A stretch of 64,000 bases of DNA from assembly GCF_042680605.1 (NCBI RefSeq), contig NZ_JBHUEE010000007.1, positions 186,001 through 250,000 on the forward strand, given 5' to 3'. The stretch's first letter is position 1; each line of letters begins with the position of its first letter. The notes beneath the pieces were generated by a model that had not been told where the DNA came from, did no database searches, and saw only the letters and a list, made by a program, of their open reading frames with translations. The translations under genes were made by a program, and so were the position numbers. The DNA is from Allobogoriella deserti. Its GTDB lineage: Bacteria; Actinomycetota; Actinomycetes; Actinomycetales; Actinomycetaceae. This document shows, one piece after another, positions 56,647 through 64,000 of this stretch.

Positions 56647-56740
56647 TGTTCCCGTCAACACTCAGGTCCGATGGCGGCACAGCGTCGACGACGTCGTGAC
56701 CGACCCGACTGATACGTAACATGCAAAAGAAAGGCTCGTA

Positions 56741-57886
56741 GTGGAGGACAGGATCTCCCCCTGGATGCCGCTCGAAGGGTCCGGCCAGGCGGTCGCTCTC
56801 GAGGTCCTCCTGCACGGCCCGCTCTCCCGTGCCGAGCTGGCCCGGCGGATGGGCCTCTCGCACGCCAGCCTGTCGCGCCTGACCAAGCCGCTGGTTGCCT
56901 CCGGGCTCCTCGTCGAGGACGCCACGGCTGCCCATCGCGGCGGCATGGGCCGGCCGAAGCAGCCGCTCGACGTGGTCGAGGAGGCCCACCACTTCCTCGG
57001 GGTCAAGGTCACCGGCGACCGCGCGTACGGCGTCGTGACCACGATGCGAGCCCGCACGGTCTCCCGCTCCGTGGTCGAACTGCCCGACCACACGGTCGAC
57101 GGAGTAGTTCGCGTCATCGGTGATCTCGCCGAACGGGCACGCGCCGAGGTGCCGGAGCTCGCCGGGATCGGCATCAGCGTCGGTGGCCTCGTGCGCGACG
57201 CCGCGGTCGTCGAGCAGGCCACCTTCCTCCAGTGGACGGACGTCCCGCTCGGCGCCCAGGTCAGAGCCGCCACCGGCCTGCCGGTGGTGGTCGAGAACGA
57301 CGTCACGGCGTTGACCGAGGCGGAACGGTGGTTCGGCGCCGGCCGGCACGCCGAGACCTTCACGGTCCTCACGATCGGCGCCGGTGTGGGCTACGGCCTC
57401 GTGGCGCACGGACGCCTGGTGACCAGCAGTGATGCAGGGCTCGGTCTGGTCGGGCACACGATGGTCGCGCCCGGTGGGCCACGGTGCGGAGCCGGGCACT
57501 CCGGTTGCGCCGGGGCGGTGCTCAGCTCGGATGCGATCGCCGGTGCCGTCGCCTCCGCCACGGGCCGCTGGACCGGGATCGACCAGGTCCTCGAGCAGGC
57601 GGCGTCCGGCGAGGTCGCGTGCGTCCGGGCCGTCACGGATGCGGCCCGCGCGCTGGGGAGGTTGATCGGGACGGCGGCGTCGTTCTCGCACTCGCCGACG
57701 GTGGTGCTCGGAGGTGAGACCGTCGCCGTCGCGCAGCTCGCACGCGAGGCGGTCGACGCGGGTATCGCGGACGTACGTCACGACGAGGCGGAGGCGGTCC
57801 GGCTGGAGGTCCGCGGCGCCGGGTTCGACGAATGGGCCCGCGCCGCCGCGGTCGTGGCGGTCCAGGCGTTCGTCACGGGCCGGTGA
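56741..57886 (+). CDS. ROK-family transcriptional repressor
   Basis: A 381-residue ROK protein with an N-terminal winged helix, so a regulator. The helix-turn-helix is SRAELARRMGLSHASLSRLT, followed by KPLVASGLLVEDA. The ROK domain has GIGISVGGLVRDAAVVEQA, VVVENDVTALTEAERWFGAG and LTIGAGVGYGLVAHG. The zinc motif is present in altered form, PRCGAGHSGCAGA. It starts with GTG, with AAAGG seven bases upstream. It is divergent from the alpha-galactosidase/ABC operon with a perfect palindrome between them, so it probably represses that operon until a galactoside is present. Confidence 0.86.
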   Translation: MEDRISPWMPLEGSGQAVALEVLLHGPLSRAELARRMGLSHASLSRLTKPLVASGLLVEDATAAHRGGMGRPKQPLDVVEEAHHFLGVKVTGDRAYGVVTTMRARTVSRSVVELPDHTVDGVVRVIGDLAERARAEVPELAGIGISVGGLVRDAAVVEQATFLQWTDVPLGAQVRAATGLPVVVENDVTALTEAERWFGAGRHAETFTVLTIGAGVGYGLVAHGRLVTSSDAGLGLVGHTMVAPGGPRCGAGHSGCAGAVLSSDAIAGAVASATGRWTGIDQVLEQAASGEVACVRAVTDAARALGRLIGTAASFSHSPTVVLGGETVAVAQLAREAVDAGIADVRHDEAEAVRLEVRGAGFDEWARAAAVVAVQAFVTGR

Positions 57887-57941
57887 GCCACGCAGAGTCG
57901 ACGGACCGCACCGGCAGCGGCCGTGCGTCAGACTGTCAGAC

Positions 57942-60452
57942 GTGACGTTGCGCCTGGAGCACCTCACCGTCGAGCACCTGACGGACCCGGTGGGCGTCGA
58001 CGCTCCGCCACGATTCGGCTGGCACGTGGTCGCCGACGAGCCCGGCGTCGGCCAGCTCGCCCGGCGGATTCTCGTCACCGGTCCCGACGGCTCGGTGTGG
58101 GACAGCGGTGAGGTCGCCGACGACCGGTGCAGCGAGATCGACGACGTCGACCCACCGCTCGCGCCGCTGACCCGGTACAGCTGGCGCGTCGAGGTCACGA
58201 CGACCGCCGGCGCGGTCACCGGCGAAGGGACTTTCGTCACCGGCCTGCTCGGCGCCGACCTCCGCGCCGCGGCGTGGATCGGCGGCCCCGGCGGCTCCGC
58301 GGCGCCCCTGCTGCGCACCGAGTTCGACGTGCCGGCCCAGCCCGCCGAAGCGTGGCTCGTGGTGGCCGCGGGCGGCTACGCCCGGGTGGAGATCGACGGC
58401 GCACCGGCCGGGCCGCGGCACCTGAGCCCGGCGTTCCGTGACTACGACAACGCCGTGCCGTACACGGTCAGCGACGTCACGGGCGTGTTCGGTCCCGGGC
58501 GGCACGCGATCGGTGCCGAGCTCGGCCGCGAGTTCTACGGCATCCGGGGACGCAACACCTGGGAGTGGGAGCGCTCGCCCTGGCACGCCGAGCCCTGTCT
58601 GCGGCTCATGCTGCTGCTGCGGTACGGCGACGGCACGGACCAGCCCGTGGTCACGTCGTCATCCTGGACCGCCGCCGAGGGACCGACCCGATCGGACGAC
58701 CTGTACGCCGGCGAGGACTACGACGCCCGGGAGGAACGATCCGACTGGTCATCACCGGGCCATGACGACGGCGACTGGTCACCGGTCACCCTCGTCCCGG
58801 GGCCCCGGGGCCGCCTGGTGGCGCAACGTCAGCAACCCGTCGCCGTCGTCGACGAGCTCGAGCCGGAGGCGGTGACGCCGCTCGGTCCGCGCCGGTGGGT
58901 GCTCAGCTACCCGCGGGTCGTGGCCGGATGGGCGGCGCTGCGCACCCGGGCCGCGACCGGCGAGCAGATCGAGCTGCACTTTGGGGAGAAGCGCCGCCCG
59001 GACGGCTCGGTGAACAACGACGACGAGCAGGGCTTCCTCGACGGCCGCTTCCAGACGGACCGGGTCACCGCCGACGGGTCGGACCTGAGGTGGGAACGCC
59101 GTTTCGGCTATCACGGGTTCCAGCACGTGGAGGTCCGCGCCCGGGAGCTGCCGGACGTGCGCGCCCGCGTCGCGCACACCGCCGCCGCCCGCACCGGTGG
59201 GTTCTCCTGCGCGGAGCCCCTGCTCAACCGCCTGCACGCCATGGCGGTGCGGACCCTGGAGAACAACCTGCACCACCTGCCCACCGACACCCCGATGTAC
59301 GAGAAGAACGGGTGGACCGGTGACGGGTTGCTCGGTGCCGAGATGATGCTGCTCAATCTCGACGTCCACGAGCTCCTGGCCTCGTGGTGCGAAGACATCG
59401 CGGTCTCGCGTCACGGAACCGGCGCCCCGGCGGTCATCGCACCCTGCGGCGGCTGGAGCCTGGACTGGTCGCCCGCGCCGGTCTGGCACGCGGCGTTGCT
59501 CCTGGTGCCGTGGGAGATCTACCGCCAGCGCGGGGACCGGCGCGTGCTGGCCTCGATCTGGCCGGACGCCCGCGACTACCTGCGGTTCGAGGTCGCCCGC
59601 TCGCCGGAGTGCCTCGCGGACTCGACGCTGACCGACTACCTCAGCCCGGAGACGTCGATCCGGGGCGGGAACGGACCGGAGGACACCCGCATCGCGGCCA
59701 CGGCGGTCGTGGCCCGGATGTGTCAGGTCGCGGCTCGGATCGCCCGGGTGCTCGAGGAGGACCCGGGCGAGTGGGAGACCGCCGCCGCTCGGTTCCGCGA
59801 GGCGTTCGTGCGCCACTTTTACGACGCCGACTCCGCCGTGGTGCGGTCGGCGGTGGACGGCCCGGAGGTCGGCTACCGGCAGACGCCGGCGGTCCTGGCG
59901 CTGGCGTTCGACCTGCTGCCCACCTCGGAGCGCCAGCGGGTGGCCGATCGACTGGCGGCCGACGTCCGCGAGCGCGGCGACCACCTCAGTACCGGTGCCC
60001 TGGGGACCAAGCACGTTCTGCCGGTGCTGACGCGGTTCGGTCACGCCGACGCGGCCTGGGACGTGGCGACGCAGACCACCTTCCCCTCGTGGGGGTTCTG
60101 GGCCGAGCAGGGTGCGACGACGATGTGGGAGCACTGGCGTCCGGAGTCCCGTTCGCGGGACCACTACTTCATGGGCACCGTCGAGGACTGGCTCTACTCC
60201 GGCGTCGCCGGCCTGGCGCCGCTGCAGCCGGGGTGGCGGCGCGCCCGGGTCGCGCCGGCCGTGACCGATCGGCTCGCGTCCGCGTCCGGGCACGTGACGA
60301 CGCCGCAGGGCCGGCTGGCCGTGCGGTGGTGGCACGACGACAACCGCGGTGTGGCGGCCGACGTCGAGGTGCCGGTCGGTGTGGTCGCCGAGGTCGGCCT
60401 GCCCGGGCTGCGCCGCGAGCTCGGTCCTGGCCGGCATCGCGTGCGGGCCTGA
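57942..60452 (+). CDS. GH78 alpha-L-rhamnosidase
   Basis: An 836-residue GH78 enzyme, probably cytoplasmic. The N-terminal sandwich opens TLRLEHLTVEHLTDPVGVDA and PPRFGWHV, a family hallmark. The inserted domain has VVAAGGYARVEIDGAPAGP and YDNAVPYTVSDVTG. The (alpha/alpha)6 barrel carries TDTPMYEKNGWTGDGLLGAE, with the catalytic acidic residues expected here, and later GFWAEQGATTMWEHW. I use the GTG at 57942, 55 bp after the ROK stop, since the family begins there; the ribosome site is weak. It would release rhamnose from plant glycosides. It may be read through from the ROK gene. Confidence 0.88.
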   Translation: MTLRLEHLTVEHLTDPVGVDAPPRFGWHVVADEPGVGQLARRILVTGPDGSVWDSGEVADDRCSEIDDVDPPLAPLTRYSWRVEVTTTAGAVTGEGTFVTGLLGADLRAAAWIGGPGGSAAPLLRTEFDVPAQPAEAWLVVAAGGYARVEIDGAPAGPRHLSPAFRDYDNAVPYTVSDVTGVFGPGRHAIGAELGREFYGIRGRNTWEWERSPWHAEPCLRLMLLLRYGDGTDQPVVTSSSWTAAEGPTRSDDLYAGEDYDAREERSDWSSPGHDDGDWSPVTLVPGPRGRLVAQRQQPVAVVDELEPEAVTPLGPRRWVLSYPRVVAGWAALRTRAATGEQIELHFGEKRRPDGSVNNDDEQGFLDGRFQTDRVTADGSDLRWERRFGYHGFQHVEVRARELPDVRARVAHTAAARTGGFSCAEPLLNRLHAMAVRTLENNLHHLPTDTPMYEKNGWTGDGLLGAEMMLLNLDVHELLASWCEDIAVSRHGTGAPAVIAPCGGWSLDWSPAPVWHAALLLVPWEIYRQRGDRRVLASIWPDARDYLRFEVARSPECLADSTLTDYLSPETSIRGGNGPEDTRIAATAVVARMCQVAARIARVLEEDPGEWETAAARFREAFVRHFYDADSAVVRSAVDGPEVGYRQTPAVLALAFDLLPTSERQRVADRLAADVRERGDHLSTGALGTKHVLPVLTRFGHADAAWDVATQTTFPSWGFWAEQGATTMWEHWRPESRSRDHYFMGTVEDWLYSGVAGLAPLQPGWRRARVAPAVTDRLASASGHVTTPQGRLAVRWWHDDNRGVAADVEVPVGVVAEVGLPGLRRELGPGRHRVRA

Positions 60453-60547
60453 GCGCCGGCGGCGTGAGTGCCTGGGGAGCGAATACCTGCGGGCCCGAGC
60501 GGCTGCGGCGTACCGTGAGGCCGCAACGGCGTCGTCCCCGGAGGATC

Positions 60548-61228
60548 ATGGGCCAGCTCGTCCTGCGCGTCATCGCCGTCGTGGCCGCCGTACTCGGGGC
60601 GCCGGTGTACGTCCTCGGGATCGGACTGGTCGAGATGGAGATCCAGCGCATCAGGAACCAGGTCGTCGAGGACGCGGTAGCCGCCGGGTCCAGCGGGGCG
60701 CAGACCTCGCTTCCCTGGGTCCCGACGCTCCTCATCGTCCTGCTCACCGCGGTCGTCGTGGCCGTCTTCCTCCCGCTGCCCGGCCGGCGCCGCCAGGCGG
60801 ACTTCCGTCTCCCCCGCTATGCCTTCACGGCCGCGCTCACCGCCACCGTCGCGATCGGCGTGCCGACGGCGGTGCCGACCTTCTGGGATGAGTTACCGGC
60901 GTTCCTGCAGCCGGGTCCCGAAGCTCTTCCCAACCCGGCGCTCGTGTGGTGGTACCTCGCTACCGCCGGGAGCAGGGCACCTGTGGCACTACTCGGTGTC
61001 ATGGTCACCATCTGTCTGTTCGACGTCTACCGTCACCGCGCCGCGGCGCACGAGGCCCCGGCACCTCCGGCCGGCGAGGAGACCACCGGTCCGCCACCCG
61101 ACAGCGGAGCCGAGGAGTCGCCGGTCGGTCTCGGCGAGGGCGACTCCGACCCGGCGCGTCCCGCACTGCCGGCGCGGCAGCAGCCGGTGGACCTGAGCCT
61201 CTACCGTCCGCCACCGCGGGAGGAGTAG
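60548..61228 (+). CDS. Membrane protein of unknown function
   Basis: A 226-residue protein with four hydrophobic segments: VLRVIAVVAAVLGAPVYVLG, VPTLLIVLLTAVVVAVFLPL, a third near YAFTAALTATVAIGVPTAV, and APVALLGVMVTICLFDVYRH. The last ~60 residues are Pro/Glu/Gly-rich and probably cytoplasmic or extracellular and unstructured. GGAGG precedes the ATG at 60548. No family is recognised. It follows the rhamnosidase by 95 bp. Confidence 0.65.
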   Translation: MGQLVLRVIAVVAAVLGAPVYVLGIGLVEMEIQRIRNQVVEDAVAAGSSGAQTSLPWVPTLLIVLLTAVVVAVFLPLPGRRRQADFRLPRYAFTAALTATVAIGVPTAVPTFWDELPAFLQPGPEALPNPALVWWYLATAGSRAPVALLGVMVTICLFDVYRHRAAAHEAPAPPAGEETTGPPPDSGAEESPVGLGEGDSDPARPALPARQQPVDLSLYRPPPREE

Positions 61229-61385
61229 CTGCTCGGCGAGCTCCGTGCTCGTGCGCGGCGCCTACCGCCTCACGCAGAAGTTCCTCAACGGCCAAAGAAT
61301 CGGCACCGGGCCGGGATAGCGTCCCTTCGGGATGGCAGGGATCGCCACCGAATTCGACACCGCACGACGCACGGAGGACGCACAG

Positions 61386-61736
61386 ATGCCCCGGAAGACA
61401 CTCCTACGCTGGGGCGCGACGCTCGCCGCAGCCTCGGCGCTTGCCGTCAGCGGCGCCGTCGCCACCGCCTCACCCGCACCTGCCGCCTACATCTGCGGTG
61501 CGATCTCGAGCTCGCACTACACGTTGGCCTACGGCAACCGGGGTGAGCCTGTGCAGTATCTCCAGTGCGTCCTGAACGACATCGGGTATGACCTCGCCAT
61601 CGACGGTGTCTTTGGCCCTCGGACGGAGTCCGCCGTCAAGCACTGGCAGGCGCGCCACCCATACCTCGGTCGCTGGGACGGCGTGGTCGACCTGGACACG
61701 TGGCGTTCGCTCGAAGCAGGCGCACCGAACTACTGA
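61386..61736 (+). CDS. Secreted peptidoglycan-binding-domain protein
   Basis: A 116-residue exported protein. The start at 61386 has GGAGG nine bases upstream and gives a signal peptide, MPRKTLLRWGATLAAASALA and on to ATASPAPAA. The mature part is one peptidoglycan-binding-like repeat: GNRGEPVQYLQCVLNDIGYD, IDGVFGPRTESAVKHWQ and DGVVDLDTWRSL. Two mature Cys (ICGAIS, LQCVL) probably form a disulfide. It carries no catalytic domain, so it likely tethers to the wall or acts as an accessory. An upstream in-frame ATG at 61332 would hide the signal. Confidence 0.82.
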   Translation: MPRKTLLRWGATLAAASALAVSGAVATASPAPAAYICGAISSSHYTLAYGNRGEPVQYLQCVLNDIGYDLAIDGVFGPRTESAVKHWQARHPYLGRWDGVVDLDTWRSLEAGAPNY

Positions 61737-61853
61737 GCGCGTCCGAACCACCGAGTCTGCCCTGATCCAGCACGCAAGCAGCGCGTCCGGCAGTGGTGCG
61801 AGGCGATGCCGCGTGCTGCTCCTTCCGTCGCCGACCAGGTGGTGACGGCTTCG

Positions 61854-64000
61854 CTACCGCGTCTCGACGCCGGCGCCGTCCTCGGTCAGGTTCGGCGGCT
61901 CGGAGGTGACGGATACCTCCGGGGCCGGCTGTGCGTACCGTTCGACCTCCACGAGTGCGGTCTGGGCCGCCGCGCCCTGACCGAGGCGGGAGGTGCCGGC
62001 GTCGCGGGTGAGCACGTTCGGGTTGCCGTGGATCTCGAGCGCGTGCGGCTCGCCGCGTCCGCTCGGTGCCGCAGGTTGGTACCAGGCGCCCGTGGGGAGA
62101 TGGATGACGCCACGGCGGAGCGCGTCACTGAGTACCGCACCGGCCAGGCAGCTGCCGCGGTCGTTGTAGATCCGGACGACGTCGCCGTCGCGGATGCCGC
62201 GTGCGGCGGCGTCGGCGGGGTTGAGGCGGCAGGGCTCGCGGCCGGCGATCTTGGTGTCCCGGCTGGCGGCGGCCATGTCGAGCTGGCTGTGCAACCGGGC
62301 GCTGGGCTGGTTGGAGAGCAGGTGGAGGCCGAATCGTTCGGCACTGGCTCCGCCGAGCCATTCGCTCGGCTCCAGCCACGCCGGGTGGCCCGGGCAGTCG
62401 TCGTAGCCGAAGGCGTCGATGGTCTCGGAGAAGAGCTCGATCCTCCCGGACGGTGTCACGAGCCGGTTCGCCTCCGGGTCGTCGCGGAAGGCGCCGAGCA
62501 GCACGTGGCTGCCCGTGGGGACCTCGACCGAGCCGTCGGCCCAGAACCGCTCGAACTCCGGCAGGTGGTAGCCGTGCTCGGCCGCGCTCGCGCGGGTGGT
62601 CTCGTACAGGTGCCGGATCCAGTCCATCTCGTCGCGGCCTTGCGTGTACTCGGCCGCGATGCCGAGTCGCTCGGCGAGCCCGGTGAAGATGTCGACGTCG
62701 TTGCGCGCCTCGCCGCGGGGTGGCACCGCCTGCTTCATCGCGACGATCCGGCCGTCGTGTGAGGCGGCGCCGATGTCGTGGCGTTCCAGCGTCGTCGTGG
62801 CGGGGAGCACGATGTCGGCATGCCGGGCCGTGGCCGTCCAGAACGCCTCGTGCACGACGACGGTCTCCGGACGTTGCCAGGCGCGGATCAGCCGGTTGAG
62901 GTCCTGGTGGTGATGGAACGGGTTGCCGCCGGCCCAGTAGACGAGCCTGGTGTCCGGGTAGGTGCGGGTCTCGCCGTTGAACTCGTAGTCCGCGCCCGGG
63001 CTGACCAGCATGTCGACGATCCGCGCGGCCGGGATCGCCCCGGTGACGGGGTTGGTCCCCACGGGGAGCACGGGCGCCGGGAACGGATAGCGCGCGTTGC
63101 CCTTGGTGCCGGTGGCGCCGTACGCGAACCCGAAACCACCGCCGGGCAGGCCGATCTGGCCGAGCAGCGCGGCGAGTGCGATGGCCGCCCAGTACGGCTG
63201 CTCGCCGTGGTCGGCACGCTGCAGGGACCAGGACACCGAGATCATCGTGCGGTGGACAGCCATCTCGCGGGCGAGGGACCGGATGACGGCGGGGTCGACG
63301 TCGGCGATGGCACCTGCCCAGGCAGCCGTCTTGGCGACGCCGTCGTCCTCACCGGTCAGGTAGCGGCGGAAGCGGTCCCAGCCGGTGCAGTACCGCTGGA
63401 GGAAGTCCTCGTCATAGAGGCCCTCGGCGAACAGGGTGTGCGCGAGACCGAGCATGATCGCCGTGTCGGTGTTCGGCCGGGGCGCGATCCACTCGGCGCC
63501 CAGGAACTCCGGGGCGTCGTCGCGCTGTGGCGTGACGGCGACGAACCGTGTGCCGCGGGTCTTGAGGGTCTTCAGCCATCCGCGGGTGCTGTGCCGGCTG
63601 AGGCCGCCGGACTCGACCTGGGCGTTCTTGAGCGGGATGCCGCCGAAGAGGACGAACAGCTCGGTGTGCTCGGCAAGGACATCCCAGCTCGTGAGCTCAC
63701 CCGAGGCGGCGCTGGCGGTACCGAGCACGTGCGGAAGGATCGCAGCGGCGGCTCCGAAGCTGTAGTTGCTGATCTGGTCGGTGAAACCGCCGAAGCAGGT
63801 GAGGAACCGGTGCAGCTGCGTCTTGGCGTGGTGGAAGCGCCCCGCGCTGGACCACCCGTAGGACCCGCCGAAGATCGCGGCGTTGCCGTGCTGCTCCCGC
63901 ACCCGCTGCAGTTCGCCGGCCACGAGGTCCAGGGCGCGCTCCCAGCTCACCTCGACGAACGGCTCACCGCCACGGCGTTCCGGCCGGCGCTCCCCTCCGT
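61854..64000 (-). CDS. Molybdopterin-dependent oxidoreductase, BisC/TorA type (partial, 5' end outside window)
   Basis: About 715 residues are visible; the frame stays open to the right edge (…RRGGEPFVEVSWERALDLV), so the N-terminus is missing. The DMSO-reductase-family motifs are GGSYGWSSAGRFHHAKTQLH (region of the Ser ligand to molybdenum), SVSWSLQRADHGEQPYW, KGNARYPFPAPVLPVG and LVYWAGGNPFHHHQDLNRL. The C-terminal pterin-binding domain has LLSNQPSARLHSQLDMA and DGDVVRIYNDRGSCLAGAVL. Relatives reduce biotin sulfoxide, TMAO or methionine sulfoxide. Whether a Tat signal exists cannot be seen. No partner subunit is next to it. Confidence 0.88.
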   Translation of the reverse strand, partial: GGERRPERRGGEPFVEVSWERALDLVAGELQRVREQHGNAAIFGGSYGWSSAGRFHHAKTQLHRFLTCFGGFTDQISNYSFGAAAAILPHVLGTASAASGELTSWDVLAEHTELFVLFGGIPLKNAQVESGGLSRHSTRGWLKTLKTRGTRFVAVTPQRDDAPEFLGAEWIAPRPNTDTAIMLGLAHTLFAEGLYDEDFLQRYCTGWDRFRRYLTGEDDGVAKTAAWAGAIADVDPAVIRSLAREMAVHRTMISVSWSLQRADHGEQPYWAAIALAALLGQIGLPGGGFGFAYGATGTKGNARYPFPAPVLPVGTNPVTGAIPAARIVDMLVSPGADYEFNGETRTYPDTRLVYWAGGNPFHHHQDLNRLIRAWQRPETVVVHEAFWTATARHADIVLPATTTLERHDIGAASHDGRIVAMKQAVPPRGEARNDVDIFTGLAERLGIAAEYTQGRDEMDWIRHLYETTRASAAEHGYHLPEFERFWADGSVEVPTGSHVLLGAFRDDPEANRLVTPSGRIELFSETIDAFGYDDCPGHPAWLEPSEWLGGASAERFGLHLLSNQPSARLHSQLDMAAASRDTKIAGREPCRLNPADAAARGIRDGDVVRIYNDRGSCLAGAVLSDALRRGVIHLPTGAWYQPAAPSGRGEPHALEIHGNPNVLTRDAGTSRLGQGAAAQTALVEVERYAQPAPEVSVTSEPPNLTEDGAGVETR

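Noticed and set aside
54392..56719. 775-codon plus-strand open frame opposite the alpha-galactosidase
   Set aside because: Complete overlap with a GH36 gene that has both catalytic Asp residues in place. The antisense product shows no recognisable domain.

Overview
The window is a high-GC, gene-dense stretch of an actinomycete chromosome, most likely a Micrococcales-type soil or plant-associated bacterium. The evidence is strong G/C-ending codon use, frequent GTG starts, ATGA/GTGA gene overlaps, an F420-type luciferase-like oxidoreductase, Tat and lipoprotein signals, and many secreted or ABC-linked glycoside-degrading functions. The genus is inference. No rRNA, tRNA, CRISPR array, prophage or transposase was found.

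Layout. 1-0.6 kb: a VapBC/FitAB-type toxin-antitoxin pair running off the left edge. 0.7-6.9 kb: housekeeping genes (DUF255 thioredoxin-like protein, NTF2-like protein, lipoprotein, YihY membrane protein, PQQ-type sugar dehydrogenase lipoprotein, STAS protein). 7.0-18.8 kb: a mannoside-use regulon with two phosphomannose isomerases, a ROK sugar kinase, a sugar ABC importer, a GH38 alpha-mannosidase and a LacI regulator. Matching CG-centred palindromes in its control regions look like the LacI operators. 18.9-21.8 kb: LysR, EamA and NAD-binding genes, each bounded by a copy of a palindromic repeat. 22-23.5 kb: a GH13 enzyme.

23.8-34.1 kb is the most striking region. Nine genes are fused by eight consecutive 4-nt stop/start overlaps and encode a carbamoyltransferase, a GT2-GmhB fusion, two GT9 heptosyltransferase-like enzymes, two other glycosyltransferases, GmhA, a two-domain HldE and an SDR. 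Together they hold every enzymatic step from sedoheptulose 7-phosphate to ADP-heptose, a pathway best known from Gram-negative LPS. A Tat-exported DUF4185 protein, a UXS-like epimerase, a GT2, a zinc dehydrogenase and an epimerase fusion follow (34.2-40.8 kb).

40.8-45.2 kb: a YbdK-type ligase, a GH29 fucosidase and a patatin. 45.3-47.9 kb: a cluster of tiny genes. It has a 29-codon leader-like ORF followed by a hairpin, three small proteins, two strong hairpins, then a palindrome-controlled ribbon-helix-helix regulator, two more small proteins (one paralogous to a member of the first set) and a DUF4097 beta-repeat protein. 47.9-51.1 kb: NTF2-like, CYTH, aldo-keto reductase and LLM genes. 51.2-60.5 kb: a second sugar ABC importer with GH36 alpha-galactosidase, a ROK repressor with a perfect operator, and a GH78 rhamnosidase. 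60.5-64 kb: a membrane protein, a secreted peptidoglycan-binding protein and a molybdopterin oxidoreductase cut by the right edge.

Non-coding structure is rich. Five ~70-bp double-palindrome elements all sit at gene 3' ends, one of them read as the tail of the EamA protein. Two loci carry 19-bp tandem arrays. Three start codons sit exactly 6 nt behind a -10 box, as expected for leaderless mRNAs.
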